A DNA stretch of 37,779 bases from Psychroflexus sp. MES1-P1E (GTDB taxonomy: Bacteria; Bacteroidota; Bacteroidia; Flavobacteriales; Flavobacteriaceae), in assembly GCF_002836055.1 (NCBI RefSeq), contig NZ_PJBS01000146.1, positions 1-37,779 on the forward strand, read 5' to 3'. The position numbers and the translations under genes are program-made. A model generated the notes under the pieces. It was not told the DNA's origin. It saw nothing but the letters and a program-made list of their open reading frames with translations, and did no database searches. Shown in pieces: positions 32,168-37,779 of the stretch. Numbering within the stretch: position 1 is the first letter of the stretch; every line of letters begins with the position of its first letter.

Positions 32168-33070
32168 ATGTCTTGGGAGAACAAACGTATTTGGCTCAAA
32201 TTCTTGAGCTTGTTCTCGGTAATTCGTGGATATAATATTCTCATTATTATTATTGCTCAATATTTGGCGTCCATTTTTATAATGGCTTACCATTTACCGT
32301 TAAACCAAGTGGTATTCGACATTAATTTATTTCTTATTGTAGTGTCTACCGCCCTCGCAATTGCTTCTGGCTACCTTATCAATAATTTCTACGATTCCGA
32401 AAAAGACTTAATTAATCGGCCTAGTAAAACGCTGCTCGATAATTATGTCAGCCAAAAAACCAAACTCAGCGTCTATTTTATTCTCAACTTTTTGAGTGTT
32501 ATCATTGCGAGTTACATCAGTTTTAAAGCTGTTCTTTTTTTCTCCTCTTACATTTTTCTACTGTGGCTGTATTCTCATAAAATTAAGCGTTATCCTTTCT
32601 TAGGAACACTCACGGCAGGCCTTGTGGCAATACTTCCATTTTTCATCATTTTCGTGTACTATAGAAATTTTGAAGAGGTTATTATAGTTCACGCTGTCTT
32701 TTTGTTTTTTATTATTCTTATTCGAGAATTAGTTAAAGATTTGGAAAACCTCAAAGGAGACTTTACATTGGACTATTCTACTATCCCTGTAAAATATAGC
32801 GTGGAATTTACCAAAAAATTGATTTCTGTTTTGGTGATTTCAACTATTGTCCCAGCTCTTATTCTTATTTTATTTTTTGACTCGGGATATATGGATTATT
32901 ACTTCTTGCTCTGTGTTGTTTTACTCATTATTTTCTTGTGGCAACTTTGGAGGTCCGAACAAAGACCACATTATTTAATCTTGCACAACCTTTTAAAATT
33001 TGTAATTGTTCTCGGTGTTTTTAGCATTATGCTAATTGATATCGAAACTTTGATAAAACGCTTCTTTTAA
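32168..33070 (+). CDS. UbiA-family prenyltransferase
   Basis: 300 aa with about eight membrane helices. The first aspartate-rich motif is NNFYDSEKDLINRPSKT (about 75-91; N-D-x-x-D variant binding the prenyl diphosphate through Mg2+), and the second is RELVKDLENLKGDF (about 184-197; D-x-x-x-D). The family attaches polyprenyl chains to aromatic or glycerol-phosphate acceptors. It begins 10 bases after mevalonate kinase, so the mevalonate genes and this consumer of isoprenoids share a transcript. Similar flavobacterial proteins are often annotated as geranylgeranylglycerol-phosphate geranylgeranyltransferase; the acceptor is not evident here. Confidence 0.85.
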   Translation: MSWENKRIWLKFLSLFSVIRGYNILIIIIAQYLASIFIMAYHLPLNQVVFDINLFLIVVSTALAIASGYLINNFYDSEKDLINRPSKTLLDNYVSQKTKLSVYFILNFLSVIIASYISFKAVLFFSSYIFLLWLYSHKIKRYPFLGTLTAGLVAILPFFIIFVYYRNFEEVIIVHAVFLFFIILIRELVKDLENLKGDFTLDYSTIPVKYSVEFTKKLISVLVISTIVPALILILFFDSGYMDYYFLLCVVLLIIFLWQLWRSEQRPHYLILHNLLKFVIVLGVFSIMLIDIETLIKRFF

Positions 33071-33495
33071 ACTGTTTTTTCTGAATTTGCTCTGTGTTGT
33101 TTTATTCATTTAGACATCGAGCTTTAAGAATTGAGATAAGATCTATACAATCGTCTTGGATTTTGCAAATGCTTCAAGTTAGCGTTGTAATTACCGCTGC
33201 CGCAAGGCCTGAAGATTTATCGACAACAGACGTAAAACTAAGTTTATAGAAAGCGACAAACTAAATATCGCAAGTGTAAGAGGTGAGCAGAGGCAAATTC
33301 AGTATAAAAATTTGTCTCGATTTAAATTTTAAAATCGTACAAATAAACCGAATTATACGACGTAGTTCAGCACAGGTTTTTTGATTGATTGAAATTAAAA
33401 AAAACCATCATAGTCTAAGCTACGGTATTTTTTTTGATAAAAATCCTGTGCCGAATTCGTTTCGGTAAACCGATTTATTGCGACCGTATAGGTTT
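33071..33495. other. Intergenic region after the prenyltransferase gene
   Basis: Non-coding, with no ORF that I can support. The left part (33071-33295) shows no recognisable feature. The right part (33296-33505) is a repeat-like element described separately. The space is convergent between the prenyltransferase and SCO genes. Confidence 0.6.
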
Positions 33496-33505
33496 AATTC
33501 AGTAT
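33296..33505. repeat. MITE-like inverted-repeat element with 10-bp direct flanks
   Basis: AATTCAGTAT occurs at 33296-33305 and again at 33496-33505, exactly 200 bases apart. Between them the two halves are imperfectly complementary: GCACAGGTTTTTTGAT at 33370-33385 faces ATAAAAATCCTGTGC at 33437-33451, and further out AAATAAACCG and CGATTTATT pair, with mismatches and gaps. The central ~50 bases are AT rich. The pattern looks like an old, decayed MITE or a long cruciform with a target duplication. The right flank reaches into the stop codon of the SCO gene. Confidence 0.4.
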
Positions 33506-34185
33506 GAGTGTTCTGGGAGATATTCTAGCCTAAGGATATCGATATCCTCGATGAGTTGTTCTATTTCTTCGGGATTGGTCCCATCATAAAAGCCTCGGAT
33601 GCGCTTTTCTTTATCTACTAGCACAAAATTTTCTGTATGGACAAGGTCATATTTACCACCGTTACCTTCAGTTTTTGAAGCTAGATATTCTTTCCTGGCT
33701 AAGTTGTAAATTTGTTTCTTATCGCCAGTCACCAGATTCCATTTGCTGTCGATAACTCCTTTTTCCAGAGCATATTTTTTGAGCTGCGCAACATCATCAA
33801 TTTCTGGTGTAACCGAGTGGGAAAGCAATAAAATATCTTTGTCATCTTCAAATTCATTTTGCAAAGTTTGCATGCTTTTGGCCATGTCTATGCAGATGCT
33901 CTGGCAGGTGGTGAAAAAGAAATCGGCCACATAAATTTTATCTTTGTAGTTTTTTTGGGTAATGGTATCTCCATTTTGGTTCACCAGCTTAAAGTCCTTT
34001 ACTTTGTGGTATTTACGAATGTACTGGACCGTCGTGTCCACAAGATCTGCAGTGACCATGCTAGGTTGGTATACTGGAAGTTTTGGAATAGGATCAAGTT
34101 GATTATAAATTAAGGTGATGATTATTCCAGAGAGAACGAACATCACTATGGCGAAAAACTTGTATTTGGCGAAAAACTTTAGCAT
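33499..34185 (-). CDS. SCO1/SenC family copper chaperone-like protein
   Basis: 228 aa. One N-terminal membrane helix (about 8-28) anchors a periplasmic thioredoxin-like domain (about 55-225). The copper/redox site FFTTCQSICIDM has the C-x3-C motif (about 90-101), and the conserved His is in YDLVHTENFVLVDKEKRIRG split around H (about 184). SCO proteins deliver copper to cytochrome c oxidase or act as thiol oxidoreductases. It is alone on the minus strand, divergent from rseP. Its last codons overlap the right flank of the repeat element. Confidence 0.92.
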   Translation of the reverse strand: MLKFFAKYKFFAIVMFVLSGIIITLIYNQLDPIPKLPVYQPSMVTADLVDTTVQYIRKYHKVKDFKLVNQNGDTITQKNYKDKIYVADFFFTTCQSICIDMAKSMQTLQNEFEDDKDILLLSHSVTPEIDDVAQLKKYALEKGVIDSKWNLVTGDKKQIYNLARKEYLASKTEGNGGKYDLVHTENFVLVDKEKRIRGFYDGTNPEEIEQLIEDIDILRLEYLPEHSY

Positions 34186-34304
34186 GGCGATATAATTACT
34201 GTAAAATTACTCGTAAATACAGGACTACAAAGTGTTAGAGTTACAATTAAATGTTAACTATACAGGGAAGCGATTCAAAAATTTTTTATGCCCCAATAAA
34301 AGAT

Positions 34305-34312
34305 TACTTTTG
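34305..34312 (+). promoter_or_regulatory. -7 promoter element of rseP
   Basis: TACTTTTG matches TAnnTTTG and is 22 bases before the rseP ATG. The expected -33 position (around 34284) has a T-run (TTTTTT) rather than TTG. Confidence 0.4.
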
Positions 34313-34334
34313 CAACTGAAAAAATTACAAATTA

Positions 34335-35699
34335 ATGGATACATTTTTTATAAAAGCAATACAACTCTTATTGAGTTTATCTATACTTATAGTCCTTCAT
34401 GAACTTGGTCATTTTATACCCGCCAAGTTGTTTAAAACTCGAGTAGAGAAATTCTATCTCTTTTTTGATGTTAAATTTTCGCTTTTCAAAAAGAAAATAG
34501 GGGATACGGTGTATGGAATTGGTTGGTTGCCACTTGGAGGATATGTCAAGATTTCCGGGATGATAGACGAAAGTATGGATAAAGAACAAATGTCCAAACC
34601 GCCTGAGCCGTGGGAGTTTAGAAGCAAGCCTACATGGCAACGTCTTATCATTATGCTAGGTGGTGTAACGGTGAATATTGTCCTTGGCTTTCTTATTTAT
34701 ATGATGGTCTTATTTGTTTGGGGCGAAGATTACCTAGACCCAAAAGTATTTGATAATGGTTTGGAAAGTGCCGAGTTGATGAAAGACTTTGGTTTTTTGG
34801 ATGGCGATAAAATCTTGAATGTTGACGGGAAACCTCTGCAAAGTCAAATAGATATTAATAGACAGCTTTTGCTGCGAGATGTGAATGATATTGAGGTGCA
34901 ACATGCCAATGGGGCAACAGAGTATCTCTCTATGCCAGAAGACATAGGGCAGCAGTTATTTCAATCTGGAAATTTTCAACCTTTTTCTCCTGTTAGGAAA
35001 CCCGTTATAGATAGCGTAATTCCCAATTCCCCAGCAGAAAGAGCAGGGTTGACCCAAGGGATATTGATAACAGCTGTAAATGGTGAAAAAGTAACTTACT
35101 GGCATGAGTTTAGAAAAAAAGTGAAAGCTACCCAAGGCCAAGCCTTCGATCTTAGTTTCATTTCTGCCACTGGTGAAAACCAAGCTCTTAATAAAGAACT
35201 CAATGCCGAAGGTTTAGGAACTGTAAATATTACCACTAACGAAGAAGGCGATATTGGTGTTTATACTTCAGCCTTTAGTCAAGACAATATTCTGACTAAG
35301 ACTTATAGTTTTGGTGAAAGTATACCAGCAGGATTTGACTTTGCCTACTGGACGCTCAACGATTATGTGTCGCAATTTAAATATGTATTTACCAAAAAAG
35401 GCGCTACACAAGTTGGTGGTTTTGGAGCTATAGGAAGTCTGTTTCCAGACACATGGGATTGGCAGTCTTTTTGGACGACAACTGCTTTTATTTCCATTAT
35501 TCTAGCCTTTATGAATATCCTACCTATTCCCGCATTGGACGGAGGACATGTGGTTTTTTTACTTTATGAAATGGTCTCTGGGCGTAAGCCCAATGAAAAA
35601 GTGATGGAATATGCGCAGATAGCCGGTTTTTTCATCCTGATTGCCTTAGTTCTTTTTGCAAATGGAAATGATGTTTACCGCTGGATCTCGGGAGACTAA
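34335..35699 (+). CDS. rseP: RIP-type site-2 metalloprotease RseP
   Basis: 454 aa. HELGH at residues 22-26 in the first membrane helix is the zinc site (H-E-x-x-H). The third ligand lies in the C-terminal NILPIPALDGGHVVF (about 395-409; L-D-G). Two tandem PDZ domains occupy about 135-195 and 220-275 (GFLDGDKILNVDGK, and NSPAERAGLTQGILITAVNG). It cleaves membrane anti-sigma factors and leftover signal peptides within the bilayer. The anti-sigma factor at 28619-29410 in this window would be a natural substrate class, but no direct link is shown. Confidence 0.96.
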   Translation: MDTFFIKAIQLLLSLSILIVLHELGHFIPAKLFKTRVEKFYLFFDVKFSLFKKKIGDTVYGIGWLPLGGYVKISGMIDESMDKEQMSKPPEPWEFRSKPTWQRLIIMLGGVTVNIVLGFLIYMMVLFVWGEDYLDPKVFDNGLESAELMKDFGFLDGDKILNVDGKPLQSQIDINRQLLLRDVNDIEVQHANGATEYLSMPEDIGQQLFQSGNFQPFSPVRKPVIDSVIPNSPAERAGLTQGILITAVNGEKVTYWHEFRKKVKATQGQAFDLSFISATGENQALNKELNAEGLGTVNITTNEEGDIGVYTSAFSQDNILTKTYSFGESIPAGFDFAYWTLNDYVSQFKYVFTKKGATQVGGFGAIGSLFPDTWDWQSFWTTTAFISIILAFMNILPIPALDGGHVVFLLYEMVSGRKPNEKVMEYAQIAGFFILIALVLFANGNDVYRWISGD

Positions 35700-35726
35700 A
35701 AAACTAATTCTTTTCCAGAAAAATAT

Positions 35727-35756
35727 TTTGCAAGACTAAATATTGGTTTATATTTG
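35727..35756 (+). promoter_or_regulatory. Promoter of tRNA-Asn
   Basis: TTTG at 35727-35730, an 18-base spacer, and TATATTTG at 35749-35756: a full match to the Bacteroidota promoter consensus. The tRNA begins 39 bases after the -7 box. Confidence 0.7.
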
Positions 35757-35794
35757 CAATCGCAAAAGATGACAGTTCATTACATACGATAAAT

Positions 35795-35868
35795 TCCTCC
35801 TTAGCTCAGTTGGTTAGAGCATCTGACTGTTAATCAGAGGGTCCAAAGTTCGAGTCTTTGAGGAGGAG
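35795..35868 (+). tRNA. tRNA-Asn (anticodon GTT)
   Basis: 74 nt. Acceptor stem TCCTCCT/AGGAGGA with discriminator G (35868). D-arm GCTCAGTTGGTTAGAGC, anticodon arm CTGACTGTTAATCAG with anticodon GTT, and T-arm CAAAGTTCGAGTCTTTG. CCA not encoded. A terminator follows within 9 bases. Confidence 0.97.
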
Positions 35869-35876
35869 CAAGTAAG

Positions 35877-35903
35877 CCTGATATGAAAATATCGGGTTTT
35901 TTT
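35877..35903 (+). terminator. Terminator of tRNA-Asn
   Basis: CCTGATAT, loop GAAA, ATATCGGG (8-bp stem with one G-U-type pair) at 35877-35896, followed by seven T. Confidence 0.8.
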
Positions 35904-35975
35904 GTTTTTAAAGAATAGTATATCTATTTAGTTTCCAGTTGCTGTACTTCTAGCTATTATTAGCCTGTCGAATAG

Positions 35976-36140
35976 TCTTTGTCCAAAATATTTCCTAAAG
36001 AGTTTGTAGATGAGGTCATGATCAAAGAATATAAGTCTATAGCTGAAGCTTCCAGACAAACAGGAATAAGCAAATCATGTATAGCAAAGACTGTAATGGG
36101 AGAGAGGCAATATGCAGGAGGATTCTTGTGGATAAAATAA
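35976..36140 (+). pseudogene. NUMOD1-domain fragment (homing-endonuclease-type C-terminal remnant)
   Basis: The frame is open from just after a TAG at 35973-35975 to a TAA at 36138-36140; an ATG at 36018 would give 40 aa. The translation contains EYKSIAEASRQTGISKSCIA and ends RQYAGGFLWIK. This is the NUMOD1 pattern (S-I-x-E-A-x-R-x-x-G-I-S-x-x-x-I...G...A-G-G-F-x-W), a DNA-binding module at the C-terminus of HNH/GIY-YIG homing endonucleases and similar mobile-element proteins. The nuclease part is missing. Alternatively it could be a functional 40-aa protein, but a remnant is more likely next to the tRNA and recombinase debris. Confidence 0.6.
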
Positions 36141-36164
36141 ACACTACAATGCCCTATATAAATA

Positions 36165-36196
36165 AAACCAGTTCATTTATTTGGGCTGGTTTTTTT
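36165..36196 (+). terminator. Terminator-like hairpin after the NUMOD1 fragment
   Basis: AAACCAG (36165-36171) and CTGGTTT (36186-36192), the stem extendable with G-U pairs, followed by a T run to 36196. It is consistent with the 3' end of the decayed NUMOD gene. Confidence 0.6.
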
Positions 36197-36338
36197 AAAA
36201 CTAATAACAATTTATCATTAAATAGTTAAGGTTTTAAAATTTATTTTTTTACTGTATACATTAAATATGAAAACCAAAGGGTTGGTTAAAGTAAATATAA
36301 GAAGTTAGGTTTTTTGTTAGAAGACATAAAAATAGAGA

Positions 36339-36602
36339 TTAGTTTGATTTGAGTGTTGAAAACAGCTTTTTGATTTTAATGACAGTATTTTGGTGAAGCC
36401 CATTGATTCTATCAATTTCTACATTCTTTTAACCTTTCTCAAGTAATTCAATAGCTTTCTTATTCTTTGTTTTAGCCAAAAATTTAATCGGGTTTTCTTT
36501 AGTTCATATACTGCGTCCCTTATATACTCCCCTAGCTTTTGAGATAGTAATTTTTTCTAGCTGTCTTTCTTAGATTTGGTTTCTCTCCATTTCACCAATA
36601 AG
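36339..36602 (-). pseudogene. Serine recombinase (resolvase/invertase family) C-terminal remnant
   Basis: The minus strand reads in one uninterrupted frame, except for three stop codons, as LIGEMERNQI-stop-ERQLEKITISKARGVYKGRSI-stop-TKENPIKFLAKTKNKKAIEL then LEKG-stop-KNVEIDRINGLHQNTVIKIKK and a TAA at 36341-36339. This is the end of the serine-recombinase catalytic domain (E-M-E-R-N-x-I-x-E-R), the linker and the Hin-like helix-turn-helix (L-x-x-G...T-V-x-K-I-K-K). About 87 codons remain; the N-terminal catalytic serine region is absent. The stops (TAA, TGA, TAA) sit where family members have sense codons, so the gene is dead. Confidence 0.8.
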
Positions 36603-36646
36603 ATAATAAAAAAATTACTAATTTTAAACTATCAATAAAACGGAGC

Positions 36647-36666
36647 TAACACAACTTGTTGTGTTA
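36647..36666. repeat. Perfect short hairpin TAACACAAC-TT-GTTGTGTTA
   Basis: Nine-base perfect arms around a two-base TT loop, 30 bases before the sulfurtransferase ATG and just outside the 10-bp boundary repeat. The outer TAAC/GTTA triplets recall integron recombination-site ends, but the hairpin is far too short to be a full attC site. It could be a transcription-related or recombination-related structure. Confidence 0.6.
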
Positions 36667-36673
36667 TCCATAC

Positions 36674-36683
36674 GTTGTACTAC
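36674..36683 (+). repeat. Left boundary inverted repeat of the sulfurtransferase gene
   Basis: GTTGTACTAC, perfect reverse complement of GTAGTACAAC at 37511-37520. It lies 13 bases before the ATG at 36696. Confidence 0.7.
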
Positions 36684-36695
36684 ATTAAAAAAAAT

Positions 36696-37514
36696 ATGAA
36701 TAAATTTATAATTTCTGTTAAATGGCTAGATAGCAAATTGAATGATGAAAACTTAGTTATTCTAGATTGCACATTAAAAAATCAGTTAGAAAAACTCTCT
36801 CCATCAATTCAAGATATTCAAATTAAAAATGCCATATTTTTTGACATTAAATTTAAATTTAGTGATACCAAAAGTGAATTCCCTACAGCATATCCTACTA
36901 GAAATCAATTTGAAAAAGAGTCACAAAAACTAGGTATCAATAATGATAGTGTCATTGTTGTTTATGACGCTAATGGTATTTATTCAAGCCCTAGAGTTTG
37001 GTGGTTATTTAAATCAATGGGACATCAACAGGTTTTTGTTTTAGATGGAGGTTTACCTGAATGGATTAAAAATAATTATCAAACCGAAAAAAAATCAGAA
37101 AAAAAATATTTGAAAGGAAATTTTCAAATAAAATCAAACGAAAATATCGTTAGAAAATTTGATGACATTATGAGTAACCTATCATCTAAAAAAGAATTAG
37201 TGATAGATGTTCGGTCTAAAGATAGATTTGAAGGTAATATTCCTGAACCTAGAAAAGGACTTAGAAGTGGAAAAATTGGAAATTCAATAAATTTACCATA
37301 CACTAAAGTTCTAAATAATGGGAAATTTCAAAATGAAAAACACCTAAAAAACCTCTTTGAATTCTTGAAAGATGAAAAGAGAAATATTGTATTTAGTTGT
37401 GGTTCTGGAATTACTGCTTGTGTAGTTTATTTAGCCTCTGAATCAATACTATCGAATTCTAGAGCTGTTTATGATGGTTCTTGGTCAGAATGGGGAGAAA
37501 AAACAAAAACGTAG
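36696..37514 (+). CDS. sseA: Thiosulfate/3-mercaptopyruvate sulfurtransferase (two rhodanese domains)
   Basis: 272 aa from the ATG at 36696; a TTG seven codons upstream extends the frame but lies in the boundary repeat. The N-terminal inactive rhodanese domain (about 1-120) includes SVIVVYDANGIYSSPRVWWL and VFVLDGGLPEWI. The C-terminal domain (about 145-272) includes LVIDVRSKDRFEG, RKGLRSGKIGNSINLPY and the active-site loop FSCGSGITACVVYLA with Cys about 235; C-G-S-G-[IV]-T is the mercaptopyruvate-sulfurtransferase loop. Cytoplasmic enzyme that transfers sulfane sulfur to cyanide or thiols. The gene is clearly more AT rich than the core genes (many AAA, AAT and ATT codons) and is framed by inverted repeats, suggesting recent acquisition. 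Confidence 0.9.
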   Translation: MNKFIISVKWLDSKLNDENLVILDCTLKNQLEKLSPSIQDIQIKNAIFFDIKFKFSDTKSEFPTAYPTRNQFEKESQKLGINNDSVIVVYDANGIYSSPRVWWLFKSMGHQQVFVLDGGLPEWIKNNYQTEKKSEKKYLKGNFQIKSNENIVRKFDDIMSNLSSKKELVIDVRSKDRFEGNIPEPRKGLRSGKIGNSINLPYTKVLNNGKFQNEKHLKNLFEFLKDEKRNIVFSCGSGITACVVYLASESILSNSRAVYDGSWSEWGEKTKT

Positions 37515-37520
37515 TACAAC
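37511..37520 (-). repeat. Right boundary inverted repeat of the sulfurtransferase gene
   Basis: GTAGTACAAC, perfect reverse complement of 36674-36683. The stop codon TAG (37512-37514) is inside it, so the two repeats frame the coding region almost exactly. Confidence 0.7.
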
Positions 37521-37779
37521 AATGGCTATAATTAATACGGGTTTTGGTCCTTGACCCAAAGTTTGAGCTTTTAACCAAGTCCGCCAAATCTTTTGATTTG
37601 GCTTTAAAATAAAAAAGTTAAAATAAAATGCAACGTTTTGGCTAAGTGCTTAATCGGAATTGATTGCTTTTTAATCCCGTACTAACCATAGGTACTGTGT
37701 TATAAAACAAGTTTTTTCTTTAAAATATTAGGAAACAAATTGAGCGATCAATTTGTTATCCCACGCGGCAGGAGCTTCA
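37521..37779. other. Non-coding right end of the window
   Basis: No ORF that I can support. It contains a hairpin GCCAAATC-TTTT-GATTTGGC (37583-37602) and, further right, AT-rich sequence with a TGTTATAAAACAAG block (37697-37710) that faintly echoes the TGTTATCC near the left hairpin at 36662-36669. It may be the start of another cassette. Confidence 0.5.
37583..37602 (+). terminator. Hairpin downstream of the sulfurtransferase gene
   Basis: Perfect 8-bp stem GCCAAATC/GATTTGGC with a TTTT loop, followed only by TTTAAAAT, so a weak intrinsic terminator at best. Confidence 0.4.

Noticed and set aside
36339-36602. Stop-codon recoding (TGA/TAA read-through) in the recombinase
   Set aside because: Three stops of two kinds and a missing catalytic N-terminus point to simple decay; none of the other genes in the window uses in-frame stops.
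36647-36683. Full integron attC site before the sulfurtransferase gene
   Set aside because: The AAC/GTT triplets are there, but the hairpin is only 20 bases, without the R/L box spacing or extrahelical bases of attC sites, and no integron integrase is visible.

Overview
The window looks like chromosomal DNA of a marine-type member of the Flavobacteriaceae (Bacteroidota). The evidence is low GC, dense gene packing, no Shine-Dalgarno sequences, promoters of the Bacteroidota form (TTG or TTTG, about 18 bases, then TAnnTTTG), a sigma-54 gene in a typical flavobacterial neighbourhood, a mevalonate pathway, a FeoA/FeoB/Cys-rich tail protein operon, and short surface-type proteins with a PID-CTERM-like C-terminus. 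The species cannot be named from sequence reading alone.

Layout. 1-1400: a truncated membrane protein, two small unknown membrane proteins and a retropepsin-like protein. 1.4-6.6 kb: tatD, ansA, tRNA-Ser(GGA), then an ExbB / unknown four-helix protein / ExbD / ExbD proton-motor operon closed by a strong terminator, and an outer-membrane beta-barrel protein. 6.6-11.1 kb, minus strand: asnS, an RluA-type pseudouridine synthase, rpoN and a PAP2-like membrane protein. 11.2-13.7 kb: the iron(II) uptake operon feoA-feoB-Cys-rich tail protein. 13.7-16.5 kb, minus strand: a coupled operon of a RimK-associated retropepsin-like protease, RimK, an aspartoacylase-family deacylase and 5-formyl-THF cyclo-ligase. 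16.6-20.9 kb: a TerB-like protein, fructose-1,6-bisphosphatase, a GNAT acetyltransferase, aspartate kinase and a DUF457/YdjM-type membrane hydrolase.

20.9-24.6 kb is the accessory core. It holds a decayed minus-strand gene and then a roughly 1.39-kb segment present twice in tandem. Each copy carries a dead IS1595-like transposase, a conserved leader with a promoter-like -7 box, an intact small secreted protein (72 and 81 aa), and the 3' end of a membrane glycosyltransferase gene. Only the right-hand copy keeps that glycosyltransferase whole. It is the last gene of a three-gene minus-strand glycosyltransferase operon (27.86-24.35 kb). The transposases and the duplicated glycosyltransferase tail are broken while both small secreted-protein ORFs stay open, which suggests the small proteins are under selection.

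28-35.7 kb returns to ordinary genes: an ECF sigma / anti-sigma pair preceded by a terminator-like hairpin, TspO, mevalonate diphosphate decarboxylase, mevalonate kinase, a UbiA-type prenyltransferase, a 200-bp MITE-like inverted-repeat region, an SCO copper-chaperone-type protein and the RseP site-2 protease. 35.7-37.8 kb is a tRNA-Asn-linked remnant island. It contains a NUMOD1 fragment, a serine-recombinase C-terminus with three in-frame stops, a short perfect hairpin, and an AT-rich sulfurtransferase gene whose coding region is framed by a perfect 10-bp inverted repeat, as a mobile single-gene cassette would be.

The two places most worth a second look are the duplicated PID-CTERM-like secreted proteins beside the glycosyltransferase operon, and the cassette-like sulfurtransferase at the right end. 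I saw no CRISPR array, rRNA, riboswitch or recognisable complete defence system.
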